Origin: Deltaproteobacteria bacterium
Lineage (GTDB): Bacteria; Desulfobacterota; DSM-4660; Desulfatiglandales; HGW-15
Direction: 5' to 3'
Assembly: GCA_016926135.1 (NCBI GenBank)
Contig: JAFGPH010000211.1
Coordinates: forward strand, 1 to 29,422
Length of the DNA: 29,422 nucleotides
Under the pieces are notes generated by a model. That model was not told the origin of the DNA and made no database searches. It saw only the letters and a program-made list of their open reading frames with translations. The position numbers and the translations under genes are program-made. Shown here piece after piece: positions 14,954-22,468 of this stretch (its first letter is position 1; each line of letters begins with the position of its first letter).

Positions 14954-15664
14954 TCAGAGATCCGACAACCTCTTCACGATGACTTCATTTCCCACGACAG
15001 CCTGGATGCACCGGTGAATCTCCTCCTGCCTGGCAAAGGAGGTGATGAGCACGGCGTCCGCCTTCATCTCCGTTAACCGAGATGGTTCTTGAATGATGAA
15101 CCCGTTGAAATGGCTCCCCTGTTTGACCGGATCGCTGTCCACGATACCGGTGACGGTTAGCGGGGTGTCCTTGAGGGCCGCATGCACGACCTCTGCGGTT
15201 TCAGCGGCCCCGAACAGGGCAATGGAGCGGATGCCCTCGGCGTGGAAACGATGGAGCCTCTCCGCAACCTGTTTCTTGGCGGCGCTGTAAAGCTGGATGA
15301 TCTCCGCTGAGTATTCCAGGATCAGGGCAAAGAGGTCGCCGTGCCCCGCAGGGGTGAGATGATAGCCCTGGGTCCTGTTCGTATTGCCCGTAATCTGGAT
15401 CAGGCCTTCCTTCTCAAGTTTCTTGATGTAGTTGTTCACCATGGAACTGCTTAGGCGGGTGATCCTGGCGATCTTGTGCTGGCTCAGCCTGGGCGAGTCA
15501 TGGATCGCCATGAGTACGGAGAGGCGCCTCAGTTTTGTCGCAGGTGTGTGAAAGGTGGATGCAAAGGGCTTGATCATATTGTCAGCGTGCCTCAAGGCAA
15601 TCTTTGTTCGTTCACTGACTGGACAGTTGAGCAAGAGCTGTGCCAAAACATAAAAATAAGGCAT
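14954..15664 (-). CDS. Winged-helix regulator with C-terminal Rossmann-like module
   Basis: 236 residues. An N-terminal winged helix (about 44-105: LRRLSVLMAIHDSPRLSQ, recognition helix SSSMVNNYIKKLEKEGL, wing TQGYHLTPAG) resembles MarR-like DNA-binding domains. A linker helix leads to a C-terminal Rossmann-like module (IRSIALFGAAETAEVVH, then GIVDSDPVKQG, then ADAVLITSFARQEEI). It is the first gene of the sugar cluster and lies head-to-head with ftsH, so it probably controls the cluster. The C-terminal module likely senses a nucleotide, sugar nucleotide or phosphosugar (inference). The start is uncertain: the ATG at 15664 gives the full frame but lacks a ribosome binding site. The ATG at 15577 would still keep the whole winged helix. 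Confidence 0.82.
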   Translation of the reverse strand: MPYFYVLAQLLLNCPVSERTKIALRHADNMIKPFASTFHTPATKLRRLSVLMAIHDSPRLSQHKIARITRLSSSMVNNYIKKLEKEGLIQITGNTNRTQGYHLTPAGHGDLFALILEYSAEIIQLYSAAKKQVAERLHRFHAEGIRSIALFGAAETAEVVHAALKDTPLTVTGIVDSDPVKQGSHFNGFIIQEPSRLTEMKADAVLITSFARQEEIHRCIQAVVGNEVIVKRLSDL

Positions 15665-15891
15665 TTCAAATTATTAGCTTCGGAGAGGGAAGGAAGGATC
15701 TGGAAGGGCCGGAAGAAAGCGTCAAGAACCTGGCAAATTATTCCTCCTTTTGACATCACGCCAAGGTGGGGGGATGAGGTAATAGGGGGATTCGGTCACA
15801 GAATCTTGGTGACAGGGTCTTCAGAATTTCCTAGTCTTATTTGGAAAGGGTGATAGAATTCCTGGAAAATTAGTGATTGGAGGTTGATGAC
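15665..15891. promoter_or_regulatory. Divergent intergenic region between the sugar-cluster regulator and ftsH
   Basis: These 227 bases must hold the promoters for ftsH (plus) and the sugar cluster (minus). Visible elements: an imperfectly spaced dyad GTCAC (15795-15799) / GTGAC (15809-15813), a possible operator; a plus-strand TTGACA (15750-15755) whose -10 is poor; and a minus-strand TTGACG with no good -10. GGAGGT at 15879-15884 is the ftsH ribosome binding site. A typical heat-shock (sigma32) promoter was looked for before ftsH and not found. Confidence 0.4.
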
Positions 15892-17718
15892 TTGAACCCG
15901 TTTTACAAGAACTTGGCGCTGTGGCTCGTAATCAGCCTTATCATGATTCTCCTTTTCCAGGTATTCAAGCAACCGGAGAGGGGAAGCCAGGTACTGAGCT
16001 ACAGCGATTTTCTGAGCATGGTTGATAGTGGGGGCGTTGTGCAGGTGACGATCCAGGGTGACCATATTTCCGGAATCTCCTCCCAGGGACCGTTCAGGAC
16101 CTTTGCACCAAAGGACCCTGAAATGATCAAACTTCTGCGCAGCAAAGGCGTCAAAATCGCTGCCAAGCCCCAGGAGGACTCCTCATGGTTCCAGGTGTTT
16201 CTCTCCTGGGTGCCCATGCTCCTGCTGATCGGGGTATGGATTTTCTTCATGCGACAGATGCAGGTGGGGGGAGGGAAGGCCCTCTCCTTTGGGAAGAGCC
16301 GTGCAAGGCTGATGTCCGATACCCACGAGAAAGTGACCTTCGACGATGTGGCAGGGATCGACGAGGCAAAGGAGGAGTTGCACGAGATCATCGATTTTCT
16401 TCGTGATCCCAAGAAGTTCACCCGTCTGGGAGGAAGGATCCCCAAAGGGGTTCTCCTGGTAGGGGCCCCGGGTACGGGGAAGACCCTCCTTGCCAGGGCC
16501 ATTGCTGGAGAAGCGGGGGTCCCCTTTTTCAGCATCAGCGGGTCGGATTTTGTGGAGATGTTCGTCGGCGTGGGCGCCTCCCGGGTGAGGGATCTCTTTG
16601 TGCAGGGGAAGAAGAATGCCCCCTGTATTATCTTCATCGACGAAATCGACGCGGTGGGCCGCCACAGGGGGGCCGGTCTCGGCGGGGGACACGATGAGCG
16701 GGAGCAGACCCTGAACCAGCTCCTGGTGGAAATGGATGGATTCGAATCCAATGAGGGCGTGATCCTGATCTCTGCGACGAATCGACCGGACGTGCTGGAC
16801 CCGGCTCTCCTGAGGCCGGGACGTTTCGACAGGCAGGTGGTGGTGCCCGTGCCGGACATCAAGGGGAGGGAGGGGATCCTGAGGGTGCACGTGAAGAAGA
16901 CGATCCTTGCCGATGACGTGACGATCTCCACCCTTGCGCGGGGGACCCCGGGGTTTACCGGCGCGGACCTGGAGAACATGGTGAACGAGGCGGCCCTGAT
17001 GGCCGCCCGGCGTGGAAAAGACAGGGTGGAGATGGTGGATTTCGAGGATGCCAAGGACAAGGTCATGATGGGCGCGGAACGCAAGAGCATGATCATCAGC
17101 GAAGAGGAGAAGCGTTCTACGGCCTATCACGAGTCGGGGCACGCCCTGGTGGCCAAGCTGCTTCCCGACACGGACCCCATTCACAAGGTCACGATCATTC
17201 CGCGGGGGAGGGCCCTCGGCCTCACCCAGCAGCTTCCACTGGATGAGAAGCATACCTATCCCAGGGATTACCTGATGAACAACATCTGCATCCTCATGGG
17301 GGGAAGGGCGGCGGAGGAACTCGTGCTGGGGGTGAAGACCACAGGGGCCGGCAACGATATCGAGAGGGCATCCAGCCTGGCCAGGAAGATGGTTTGCGAG
17401 TTCGGGATGAGTGATCAACTGGGGCCCCTCACCTTCGGGAAGAAGGAGGAACAGATTTTCCTGGGAAGGGAGATCGCCATGCACAGGGACTACAGCGAAC
17501 TGACGGCCCAGAAGATCGATGATGAGGTGAGCGTCATCGTCACCGGCGCCTACCAGAAGACGACGCAATTGATCCGGGACAACATGGATATTCTTCACCG
17601 GCTGGCACAGGCCCTTCTGGAGAAGGAAACCCTGGACAACAAGGCCATCGAGCTGATCATGGAACAGACCAGGCAGGGAAGAGGGGCGAGCACGGCGGAG
17701 GAGGCTGCCTCTTCTTGA
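15892..17718 (+). CDS. ftsH: ATP-dependent zinc metalloprotease FtsH
   Basis: 608 residues, a normal length. Membrane segments lie at about 8-25 and 102-120 with a short periplasmic domain between. The AAA+ module has Walker A GAPGTGKT (191-198), pore residues MFVGVG (223-228), Walker B IIFIDEID (246-253) and the second region of homology ending in RPGRFDR. The zinc protease site is HESGH (413-417) with the third ligand D489 in AGNDIERAS. FtsH is a membrane-anchored hexamer that degrades damaged membrane proteins and selected regulators. The start is a TTG at 15892, chosen because GGAGGT lies 7 bases upstream and it gives the familiar [12 protein letters not shown]-terminus. It overlaps folP by 4 bases. 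Confidence 0.98.
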   Translation: MNPFYKNLALWLVISLIMILLFQVFKQPERGSQVLSYSDFLSMVDSGGVVQVTIQGDHISGISSQGPFRTFAPKDPEMIKLLRSKGVKIAAKPQEDSSWFQVFLSWVPMLLLIGVWIFFMRQMQVGGGKALSFGKSRARLMSDTHEKVTFDDVAGIDEAKEELHEIIDFLRDPKKFTRLGGRIPKGVLLVGAPGTGKTLLARAIAGEAGVPFFSISGSDFVEMFVGVGASRVRDLFVQGKKNAPCIIFIDEIDAVGRHRGAGLGGGHDEREQTLNQLLVEMDGFESNEGVILISATNRPDVLDPALLRPGRFDRQVVVPVPDIKGREGILRVHVKKTILADDVTISTLARGTPGFTGADLENMVNEAALMAARRGKDRVEMVDFEDAKDKVMMGAERKSMIISEEEKRSTAYHESGHALVAKLLPDTDPIHKVTIIPRGRALGLTQQLPLDEKHTYPRDYLMNNICILMGGRAAEELVLGVKTTGAGNDIERASSLARKMVCEFGMSDQLGPLTFGKKEEQIFLGREIAMHRDYSELTAQKIDDEVSVIVTGAYQKTTQLIRDNMDILHRLAQALLEKETLDNKAIELIMEQTRQGRGASTAEEAASS

Positions 17719-18617
17719 ACGGTCCTCCGAACGAGATCTTTGTGCTGCAGTGGTCGCATCATCGCCTGACCCTGGGCAGGAGAACCCATGTGATGGGCGT
17801 GCTCAACGTGACCCCCGACTCCTTTTCGGACGGGGGTCGTTTTCTCTTGCGGGAGAGGGCGGTGGAGCAAGGGTTCCGGATGGCCCGGGAGGGCGCGGAT
17901 ATCCTGGACGTGGGCGGCGAATCCACCCGGCCCTATGCGGAAGAGATCTCGGAACAGGAGGAACTGGATCGGGTGATTCCCGTGATCGAGTCGCTCCGGA
18001 GGGAACTCCGTCTCCCCATCAGCATTGATACGCTCAAGGCGGGGGTCGCCAGGGAGGCGCTCCGGGCGGGGGCTTCCATGGTCAACGACGTCAGCGCCTT
18101 GCGCTTCGATCCTGAACTGGCCCGGGTGGCTGCAGAGGCGGGGGTCCCTGTGGTATTGATGCACATGAAGGGAACACCGAGGGACATGCAGGACCATCCC
18201 GCGTACGAAGATCTCTTTTCCGAAATCATTGCCTTCCTGAGTGATGCAGCTGAGAGGGCGACTCGATCCGGGGTGAGAGAGGATCTGATCATCCTCGATC
18301 CGGGAATCGGTTTTGGGAAGACCTTTGATCACAATCTCTTGCTCCTTAGGGAACTTGGGAAGTTTTCATCCCTCGGAAGGCCGCTGCTGGTGGGACCCTC
18401 CCGAAAGGCCTTTCTGGGAAGAATCCTGAACAAGGAAGCCCCCCAAAGAGACACGGGTACCATGGCGGCCGTTGCAGCCGCTGCCCTGGGCGGGATCCAC
18501 ATCGTGCGTGTCCACAATGTGGGCATGGCTGTCGAAACGGTGAAGGTGATCGACGCCATCAGGAGAGGACGGGTCGAACAAGGGAACGCGGAACTCGGAG
18601 CGCGGAACGCGGAGTGA
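17715..18617 (+). CDS. folP: Dihydropteroate synthase
   Basis: 300 residues. It joins p-aminobenzoate to the pterin pyrophosphate in folate synthesis. All family motifs are present: [77 protein letters not shown] and a terminal RVHNVG. Start is a TTG at 17715 within the ftsH stop (TTGA), with GGAGGAGG 9 bases upstream. The ftsH-folP coupling is common in bacteria. The last eleven residues ([11 protein letters not shown]) are encoded by a heptamer array that runs through the stop codon, so the C-terminal tail is not family sequence and was probably acquired when the array arose or expanded. Confidence 0.97.
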   Translation: MNGPPNEIFVLQWSHHRLTLGRRTHVMGVLNVTPDSFSDGGRFLLRERAVEQGFRMAREGADILDVGGESTRPYAEEISEQEELDRVIPVIESLRRELRLPISIDTLKAGVAREALRAGASMVNDVSALRFDPELARVAAEAGVPVVLMHMKGTPRDMQDHPAYEDLFSEIIAFLSDAAERATRSGVREDLIILDPGIGFGKTFDHNLLLLRELGKFSSLGRPLLVGPSRKAFLGRILNKEAPQRDTGTMAAVAAAALGGIHIVRVHNVGMAVETVKVIDAIRRGRVEQGNAELGARNAE

Positions 18618-18721
18618 AGCGTGGAGGGTTGCGGGTGGAAGGTTTGAACTGACCACGGACAAAGGACCATGGACCACCGACAGATCCCCAATGATAAATG
18701 CCCAATGATAAATGAGAAATG
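18583..18721. repeat. Composite array: four successive heptamer families, 19 words
   Basis: Nearly the whole folP-coaX junction is in 7-base phase. Five words of type GGAACGC run 18583-18617. Four of alternating GTGGANG/GTTNNNN type run 18621-18648. Five beginning GAC (GACCACG, GACAAAG and relatives) run 18651-18685. Five ending in AATG (CCCAATG and ATAAATG each twice) run 18687-18721. Gaps between families are only 1-3 bases. The first family encodes the folP C-terminus and its stop. The last ends 2 bases before the coaX ATG. Confidence 0.92.
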
Positions 18722-18723
18722 AC

Positions 18724-19491
18724 ATGCTCTTCTGCATAGACATCGGAAATACGAATATCGTGCTGGGCCTGAGCGACGGGGACAGAATCCTGCACCACTG
18801 GAGGATCCGGACGGAGAGGGAGATCACATCCGATGAACTGGGTCTCCTGATCGGCAATCTCTTCCATGCCTCGAAGGTAGTCCTGGATGTGGTCTCCCAC
18901 GTCATCATCTCCTGTGTCGTGCCTCCCCTGCTGAATACCATGGAGGAGTTCTCGTGGCGTTATTTCGAGGTGAAACCCCTCGTGGTCGGGTCGGAGACCA
19001 GGACGGGCATGCCGATTCTCTATGATAATCCCAAAGAGGTGGGCGCCGACCGGATCGTGAACTCCGTGGCCGCCTATGAGAAATATCGAACCGGCCTCAT
19101 TGTGGTGGACTTTGGAACTGCCACCACTTTCGACTGCATATCCCGTGAAGGGGCTTATCTGGGGGGGGCCATAGCGCCGGGTGTGCTCATTTCCTGCGAA
19201 GCCCTCTTCCAGAAGGCGTCCAAGCTCCCCAGGGTGGAGATCTTTGCCAGGCCGAAGAGCGTCATCGCCAAGGACACGATCAGCAGTATGAATGTGGGGA
19301 TTGTCTATGGGTATGCCGGTCTCGTGGACGGGATCGTAGGCCGAATCAGGATGGAGATGGGCCGGGATGTGAAGGTGGTCGCTACGGGAGGTCTTGCGCC
19401 GCTGATCTGCGAGGTATCGGGCTCCATCGACCATGTGGAGGAATTCCTGACTCTCGAAGGGCTGATGATCATCCACAAGAGGAACCAGTGA
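18724..19491 (+). CDS. coaX: Type III pantothenate kinase
   Basis: 255 residues. It phosphorylates pantothenate, the first step of coenzyme A synthesis. Conserved blocks are MLFCIDIGNTNIVLG (catalytic D6 and phosphate loop), EVGADRIVNSVAAY, LIVVDFGTATTFDCI, GGAIAPG and VVATGGLAP. These are the ASKHA-fold motifs specific to CoaX, unlike CoaA. Start 18724 gives the family N-terminus; an in-frame ATG at 18712 lies inside the heptamer array and would add four residues (MRND). No good Shine-Dalgarno sequence is present. It overlaps ldcA by 4 bases. Plain biosynthetic role, probably co-transcribed with ftsH and folP. Confidence 0.95.
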   Translation: MLFCIDIGNTNIVLGLSDGDRILHHWRIRTEREITSDELGLLIGNLFHASKVVLDVVSHVIISCVVPPLLNTMEEFSWRYFEVKPLVVGSETRTGMPILYDNPKEVGADRIVNSVAAYEKYRTGLIVVDFGTATTFDCISREGAYLGGAIAPGVLISCEALFQKASKLPRVEIFARPKSVIAKDTISSMNVGIVYGYAGLVDGIVGRIRMEMGRDVKVVATGGLAPLICEVSGSIDHVEEFLTLEGLMIIHKRNQ

Positions 19492-20390
19492 TTCTGAAAC
19501 CCGCTGCATTGAAACCCGGAGACACCATCGCCGTGATCGCCCCGGCCGGGCCGGTCGCCCCCTCGGAACTTCAGCCGGGCATCGACCTCCTCACCGGCTC
19601 AGGCTTTCCTGTGGTCACAGGGGATCACCTTTACGACCGGCAGGATTATCTGGCCGGAAGCGACACGGACAGGCTGGAAGACCTCCATGGCGCGCTTCGG
19701 CAGAAATCGGTCCGGGCCATATTCTGTGCCAGGGGGGGGTACGGCATTCATCGGCTTCTGGGTGGCATCGATTACCGTCTATTCAGGAAGAATCCGAAGA
19801 TCCTGGTCGGCTACAGTGATATTACCGCCCTTCTCCTCGCCGTGCAGAAAAGGACAGGGCTGGTCACCTTCCATGGCCCCATGGTGAAGGACCTCATGAA
19901 GGGCGGCAAACGAAACCTCCGAGCGCTGCTTGACCTCATTTCTCGCGGTCTGACCCCAACCCTCAATCTGGCCAAGGCAGAGATCCTGAATCCTGGGAGG
20001 GAGGAAGGGAAGCTCCTGGGAGGGAATCTGAGTCTCATTGCCCACCTGGTGGGGACCCGGTTCATGCCTGACCTGAAGGGGGCGATCCTTTTTGTGGAAG
20101 ACAGGGGCGAGCCCCTTTACCGGATCGACCGCATGCTGGCCCATCTGAAACTGAGCGGCGTACTGAAGGGTATCTCGGCCCTCTTGGCCGGCCGGTTCGA
20201 GGATTGCGGCGAGCAGGAACGCATCGACCGACTGCTCCTGGATGCGGTCGGGGATCTTGGGGTCCCGGTCGTGAGCGGCCTTCCTTTCGGCCACGGTGAA
20301 AAGAACATGCCCCTGCCCGTGGGCCACCTATCGGTGCTGGACACAGGCACCCGCACCCTTTCCTTCACCGAACCGGCAGTGGTTCGCTAA
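19488..20390 (+). CDS. ldcA: Muramoyltetrapeptide (LD-) carboxypeptidase, S66 family
   Basis: 300 residues. It removes the terminal D-Ala from cytoplasmic murein tetrapeptides during cell-wall recycling. The Ser-Glu-His triad of family S66 is visible: S110 in LVGYSDITALL, E204 in LFVEDRGEPLYRIDRML and H269 in GLPFGHGEKNMPLPVG. The N-terminus (LKPGDTIAVIAPAGPV) and the CARGGYG segment are also diagnostic. Start is the GTG at 19488 overlapping the coaX stop (GTGA), with an AGAGGAA ribosome site. No signal peptide, which fits a cytoplasmic recycling enzyme. It is the last gene of the plus-strand run. Confidence 0.95.
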   Translation: MILKPAALKPGDTIAVIAPAGPVAPSELQPGIDLLTGSGFPVVTGDHLYDRQDYLAGSDTDRLEDLHGALRQKSVRAIFCARGGYGIHRLLGGIDYRLFRKNPKILVGYSDITALLLAVQKRTGLVTFHGPMVKDLMKGGKRNLRALLDLISRGLTPTLNLAKAEILNPGREEGKLLGGNLSLIAHLVGTRFMPDLKGAILFVEDRGEPLYRIDRMLAHLKLSGVLKGISALLAGRFEDCGEQERIDRLLLDAVGDLGVPVVSGLPFGHGEKNMPLPVGHLSVLDTGTRTLSFTEPAVVR

Positions 20391-20416
20391 GTGCACCTTT
20401 TCATGAAAAGGTGTAC
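20391..20416. terminator. Palindromic hairpin between convergent genes
   Basis: The 26 bases starting directly after the ldcA stop form an almost perfect palindrome. Arms GTGCACCTTTT and AAAAGGTGTAC pair over 11 positions (one G-T) around CATG. It lies between two convergent genes and reads the same on both strands, so it could stop transcription from either side. There is no downstream T-run beyond the A/T in the stem, so intrinsic termination is likely but not certain. Confidence 0.65.
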
Positions 20417-20433
20417 TAAGCCTGCCCTCTTGA

Positions 20434-21558
20434 TCAGATGTCCCTGATGAACTGCTCAAAGTGGGTGGTGCCGGTTTCCGTTACCTGATCCTTTCCGCCC
20501 CACGCCACATCCCCGCAATGCTCCAGCAGCTCCAGGTGGCTTCTGACCTCGTTTTCGGCCAGCTTGGTGCCGAATCCCTTTAAGAGGTTTGGCGCGAAAT
20601 GGGCCAACACGATCTCTTCCAGGGTCCGTGGGCCGTCCTTGAGAATGGCCAGGATGGCGGCGCAGCGGGCCACGTGATGTTCGATGATCTCGGTGCTGCG
20701 CCTTTCCAGTTCAATCGGCTGCCAGCGGTTTGCATAGAAAACACGGTGTGCGGGCAGGACGATCATTCCGGGGAATTGCCGGCCGAGGGCCTGGAGTTTT
20801 TTGAGGGAACGCAAGTAGGCCCGGAGCCCATAGACCTTTTCGGGCCGATCGTATTCCGGGGGAAGGACATCTCCTGTCCACCGGAAGTACGCCTCCTGGG
20901 TGGGGTGGGGTGTGATTTCCGGCAGGAGGTTGTCTCCCACGATGAGGGCCTCCTCGCCTATCTGAAGGGCGAGGGCATCCGGTGAGTGACCGGGGAGGTG
21001 ATGGACTTGGATGGCGGGATCAAAGGGGAGGAAGACGCCTTCCAGTCGGCGAGTTTCAACCTTCATCCTGTCCCGATGGTAATCCAAACAGTGTGCTTGA
21101 GAAAAGGACTCCGGCATGAAGCAATGCCAGCACGAGGCCGAAAAGGTCGCCATGAAGGGTCGTGGTGCCTTTTCGGGGTAGGATCGCGAGAGGTGCTGGT
21201 AGAGGGGGTGAACCCAGGCTGGGACACCGGTTTTCTGCGTGAGTTCCAGCAAGCCTCCATCATGGTCTTCGTGGCCGTGACTCAAGAGGAGACCTTTCAG
21301 ATCCTGGGGACGAAGACGGGTTTCTGCAAGCATATCCAGAATCCGGCCTCCCATGCCATAGCGGCCCGTGTCGACCAGAAAGGGATTTTCGGCCTGGACC
21401 ACATAATTCCACGTGGGACCCAGATCCCAGTCCCCGCCGTATACGTTCTCCGTGGCCAGCCCGAAGATGCTCCTTCCGGACGGCAGATTGACCTGGATGA
21501 TCCACTGGTTTCCGTTCAGGTCGCCCTGATGAATGATCTCTGTTCTGTCAGCAAACAT
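20434..21558 (-). CDS. Metallo-beta-lactamase-fold hydrolase with C-terminal helical domain
   Basis: 374 residues. The di-metal motif HGHEDH (H94, H96, D98, H99 in LLSHGHEDHDGGL) is followed by other ligands in HLPGHSPDA, IVGDNLL and LPAHR. The C-terminal 80 residues (IIEHHVARCAAILAIL to LELLEHCGDVAW) form the helical, winged-helix-like extension seen in LACTB2-like and related hydrolases. Reaction unknown; thioester, lactone or phosphodiester hydrolysis are all possible for this fold. The open frame extends to 21816, but the upstream part reads through an inverted-repeat element. I chose the ATG at 21558. Its ribosome site is odd: AAGGAGG lies 16 bases away, too far for normal use, and no alternative start lies between. 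Confidence 0.85.
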   Translation of the reverse strand: MFADRTEIIHQGDLNGNQWIIQVNLPSGRSIFGLATENVYGGDWDLGPTWNYVVQAENPFLVDTGRYGMGGRILDMLAETRLRPQDLKGLLLSHGHEDHDGGLLELTQKTGVPAWVHPLYQHLSRSYPEKAPRPFMATFSASCWHCFMPESFSQAHCLDYHRDRMKVETRRLEGVFLPFDPAIQVHHLPGHSPDALALQIGEEALIVGDNLLPEITPHPTQEAYFRWTGDVLPPEYDRPEKVYGLRAYLRSLKKLQALGRQFPGMIVLPAHRVFYANRWQPIELERRSTEIIEHHVARCAAILAILKDGPRTLEEIVLAHFAPNLLKGFGTKLAENEVRSHLELLEHCGDVAWGGKDQVTETGTTHFEQFIRDI

Positions 21559-21648
21559 CGGATTTCGCCGAACGCCTCCTTCTCTCGTTTTGGGTACTGT
21601 GCCACTCTTTTTCCCTGCCGCGCACTGCATGGCAAATGTGTTCGAGGC

Positions 21649-21818
21649 CACGACACTACCAGAGGAACAGCCTGGGACCAAGGCTTTTTTCATCAACCCG
21701 CTCATGTCGTGTCCCATGCTGGAGGCATGGGAGAAATCGTTGCGGCCTGAACGACCACTTCCAGGGCGGCCCTTCGATCCCCCGGGATTTGTAAAGATAT
21801 TTGTGGGACACGACACTA
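21649..21818. repeat. Small inverted-repeat element (possible MITE) upstream of the MBL-fold gene
   Basis: A 12-base inverted pair (TGTCGTGTCCCA at 21705-21716 and its complement at 21804-21815) encloses 87 bases. The outer 10 bases CACGACACTA occur at 21649-21658 and again in direct orientation at 21809-21818. In addition, minus-strand 21696-21679 and plus-strand 21859-21877 carry near-identical words beginning TTGATGAAAAA. No transposase is present. Together these suggest a non-autonomous mobile or recombined element filling the 280-base gap before the toxin-antitoxin genes. Confidence 0.45.
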
Positions 21819-21874
21819 ACGTCTGCTGGAATCAGTCGTTTTGATGCGGGACAGATGCTTGATGAAAAAGGCGC

Positions 21875-21903
21875 TTGATATGTATTCCCGGGGGGAGTAT
21901 GAA
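21875..21903 (+). promoter_or_regulatory. Sigma70-type promoter of the toxin-antitoxin pair
   Basis: TTGATA (21875-21880) and TATGAA (21898-21903) are separated by exactly 17 bases, a good -35/-10 pair. Transcription would begin around 21910, at the antitoxin start codon, giving a leaderless or nearly leaderless message. An RHH antitoxin could autoregulate here. Confidence 0.55.
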
Positions 21904-21909
21904 GGTAGT

Positions 21910-22140
21910 ATGAAAGTAAAGACCTCTATCACCCTTTCTGAAGACCTTTTGGAGGCCATCGATCAACGCTCCGGCCAATTCAAGAATCGTTCCGATTTCA
22001 TTGAGGCCGCGATCCGCGCCTACATCGCTCGAATCATCAGGGATGAGCAGAATGCCAGAGACCTCGCCGTTCTCAACAGCCAAGCTGAACGGCTCAATCA
22101 AGAAGCGGCTGATGTCTTGGCCTATCAGGTGATCCCTTGA
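21910..22140 (+). CDS. Ribbon-helix-helix antitoxin
   Basis: 76 residues. The N-terminal [18 protein letters not shown] and the following [13 protein letters not shown] form a CopG/RHH-type DNA-binding strand and helix pair. The C-terminal tail ([13 protein letters not shown] to DVLAYQVIP) is charged and would bind and neutralise the toxin. The start at 21910 is chosen on this conserved N-terminus; the frame is open to 21841. AAGG lies 4 bases upstream. It overlaps the toxin by 4 bases, the usual antitoxin-first arrangement. It probably represses its own promoter, alone or with the toxin. Confidence 0.88.
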   Translation: MKVKTSITLSEDLLEAIDQRSGQFKNRSDFIEAAIRAYIARIIRDEQNARDLAVLNSQAERLNQEAADVLAYQVIP

Positions 22141-22466
22141 AGCGTGGTGAACTCTATCAGGTCGTTCATCCCACGGCCAGAGAACCCAGAAGCCAGCGAG
22201 TCTTCGTAGTGGTGAGCCGGCAGGTGCTCATTGATTCGCGTTTCTCCATGGTCATCTGTGTGCCAGTGTATTCCACGCATGACGGTCTTTCCACGCAGGT
22301 TCCGGTTGGCATCGAAGAAGGTCTCAAGCACGACAGCAGCATCCACTGTGATGAGTTGGTCAGCCTGCCGAAGTCGGCATTGACGAACTATGTCGGCTCC
22401 TTATCGCGCGGGAAGGTCGAGACTCTGAACCAGGCCCTTGGAATAGCGTTGGATCTTCTCGAATAG
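22137..22466 (+). CDS. MazF/PemK-family endoribonuclease toxin
   Basis: 109 residues. [12 protein letters not shown], the [12 protein letters not shown] strand and the [23 protein letters not shown] core (here VPVYS and STQVPVG) are typical of the MazF/PemK beta-barrel. [13 protein letters not shown] is the conserved dimer segment. Family members cut mRNA in single strands and stop growth unless bound by antitoxin. Start is a TTG at 22137 overlapping the antitoxin stop (TTGA), with AGGTGA just upstream. All core segments look intact, so it is probably active. Pairing with an RHH antitoxin is common for this family. Confidence 0.9.
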   Translation: MKRGELYQVVHPTAREPRSQRVFVVVSRQVLIDSRFSMVICVPVYSTHDGLSTQVPVGIEEGLKHDSSIHCDELVSLPKSALTNYVGSLSRGKVETLNQALGIALDLLE

Positions 22467-22468
22467 GG

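Noticed and set aside
13552..14982. Plus-strand 476-codon open frame
   Set aside because: It is antisense to the NeuB fusion, which has clear motifs throughout; low-complexity composition.
15750..15778. TTGACA-based promoter for ftsH
   Set aside because: At 17-18 base spacing the -10 hexamer matches only about half the consensus; not strong enough for a separate call.
16183..17598. Minus-strand 471-codon open frame
   Set aside because: It is antisense to ftsH, whose catalytic motifs are intact on the plus strand.
21559..21816. N-terminal extension of the MBL-fold protein
   Set aside because: The 86 extra codons read through inverted repeats, start at a GTG without a ribosome site and resemble no part of the family.
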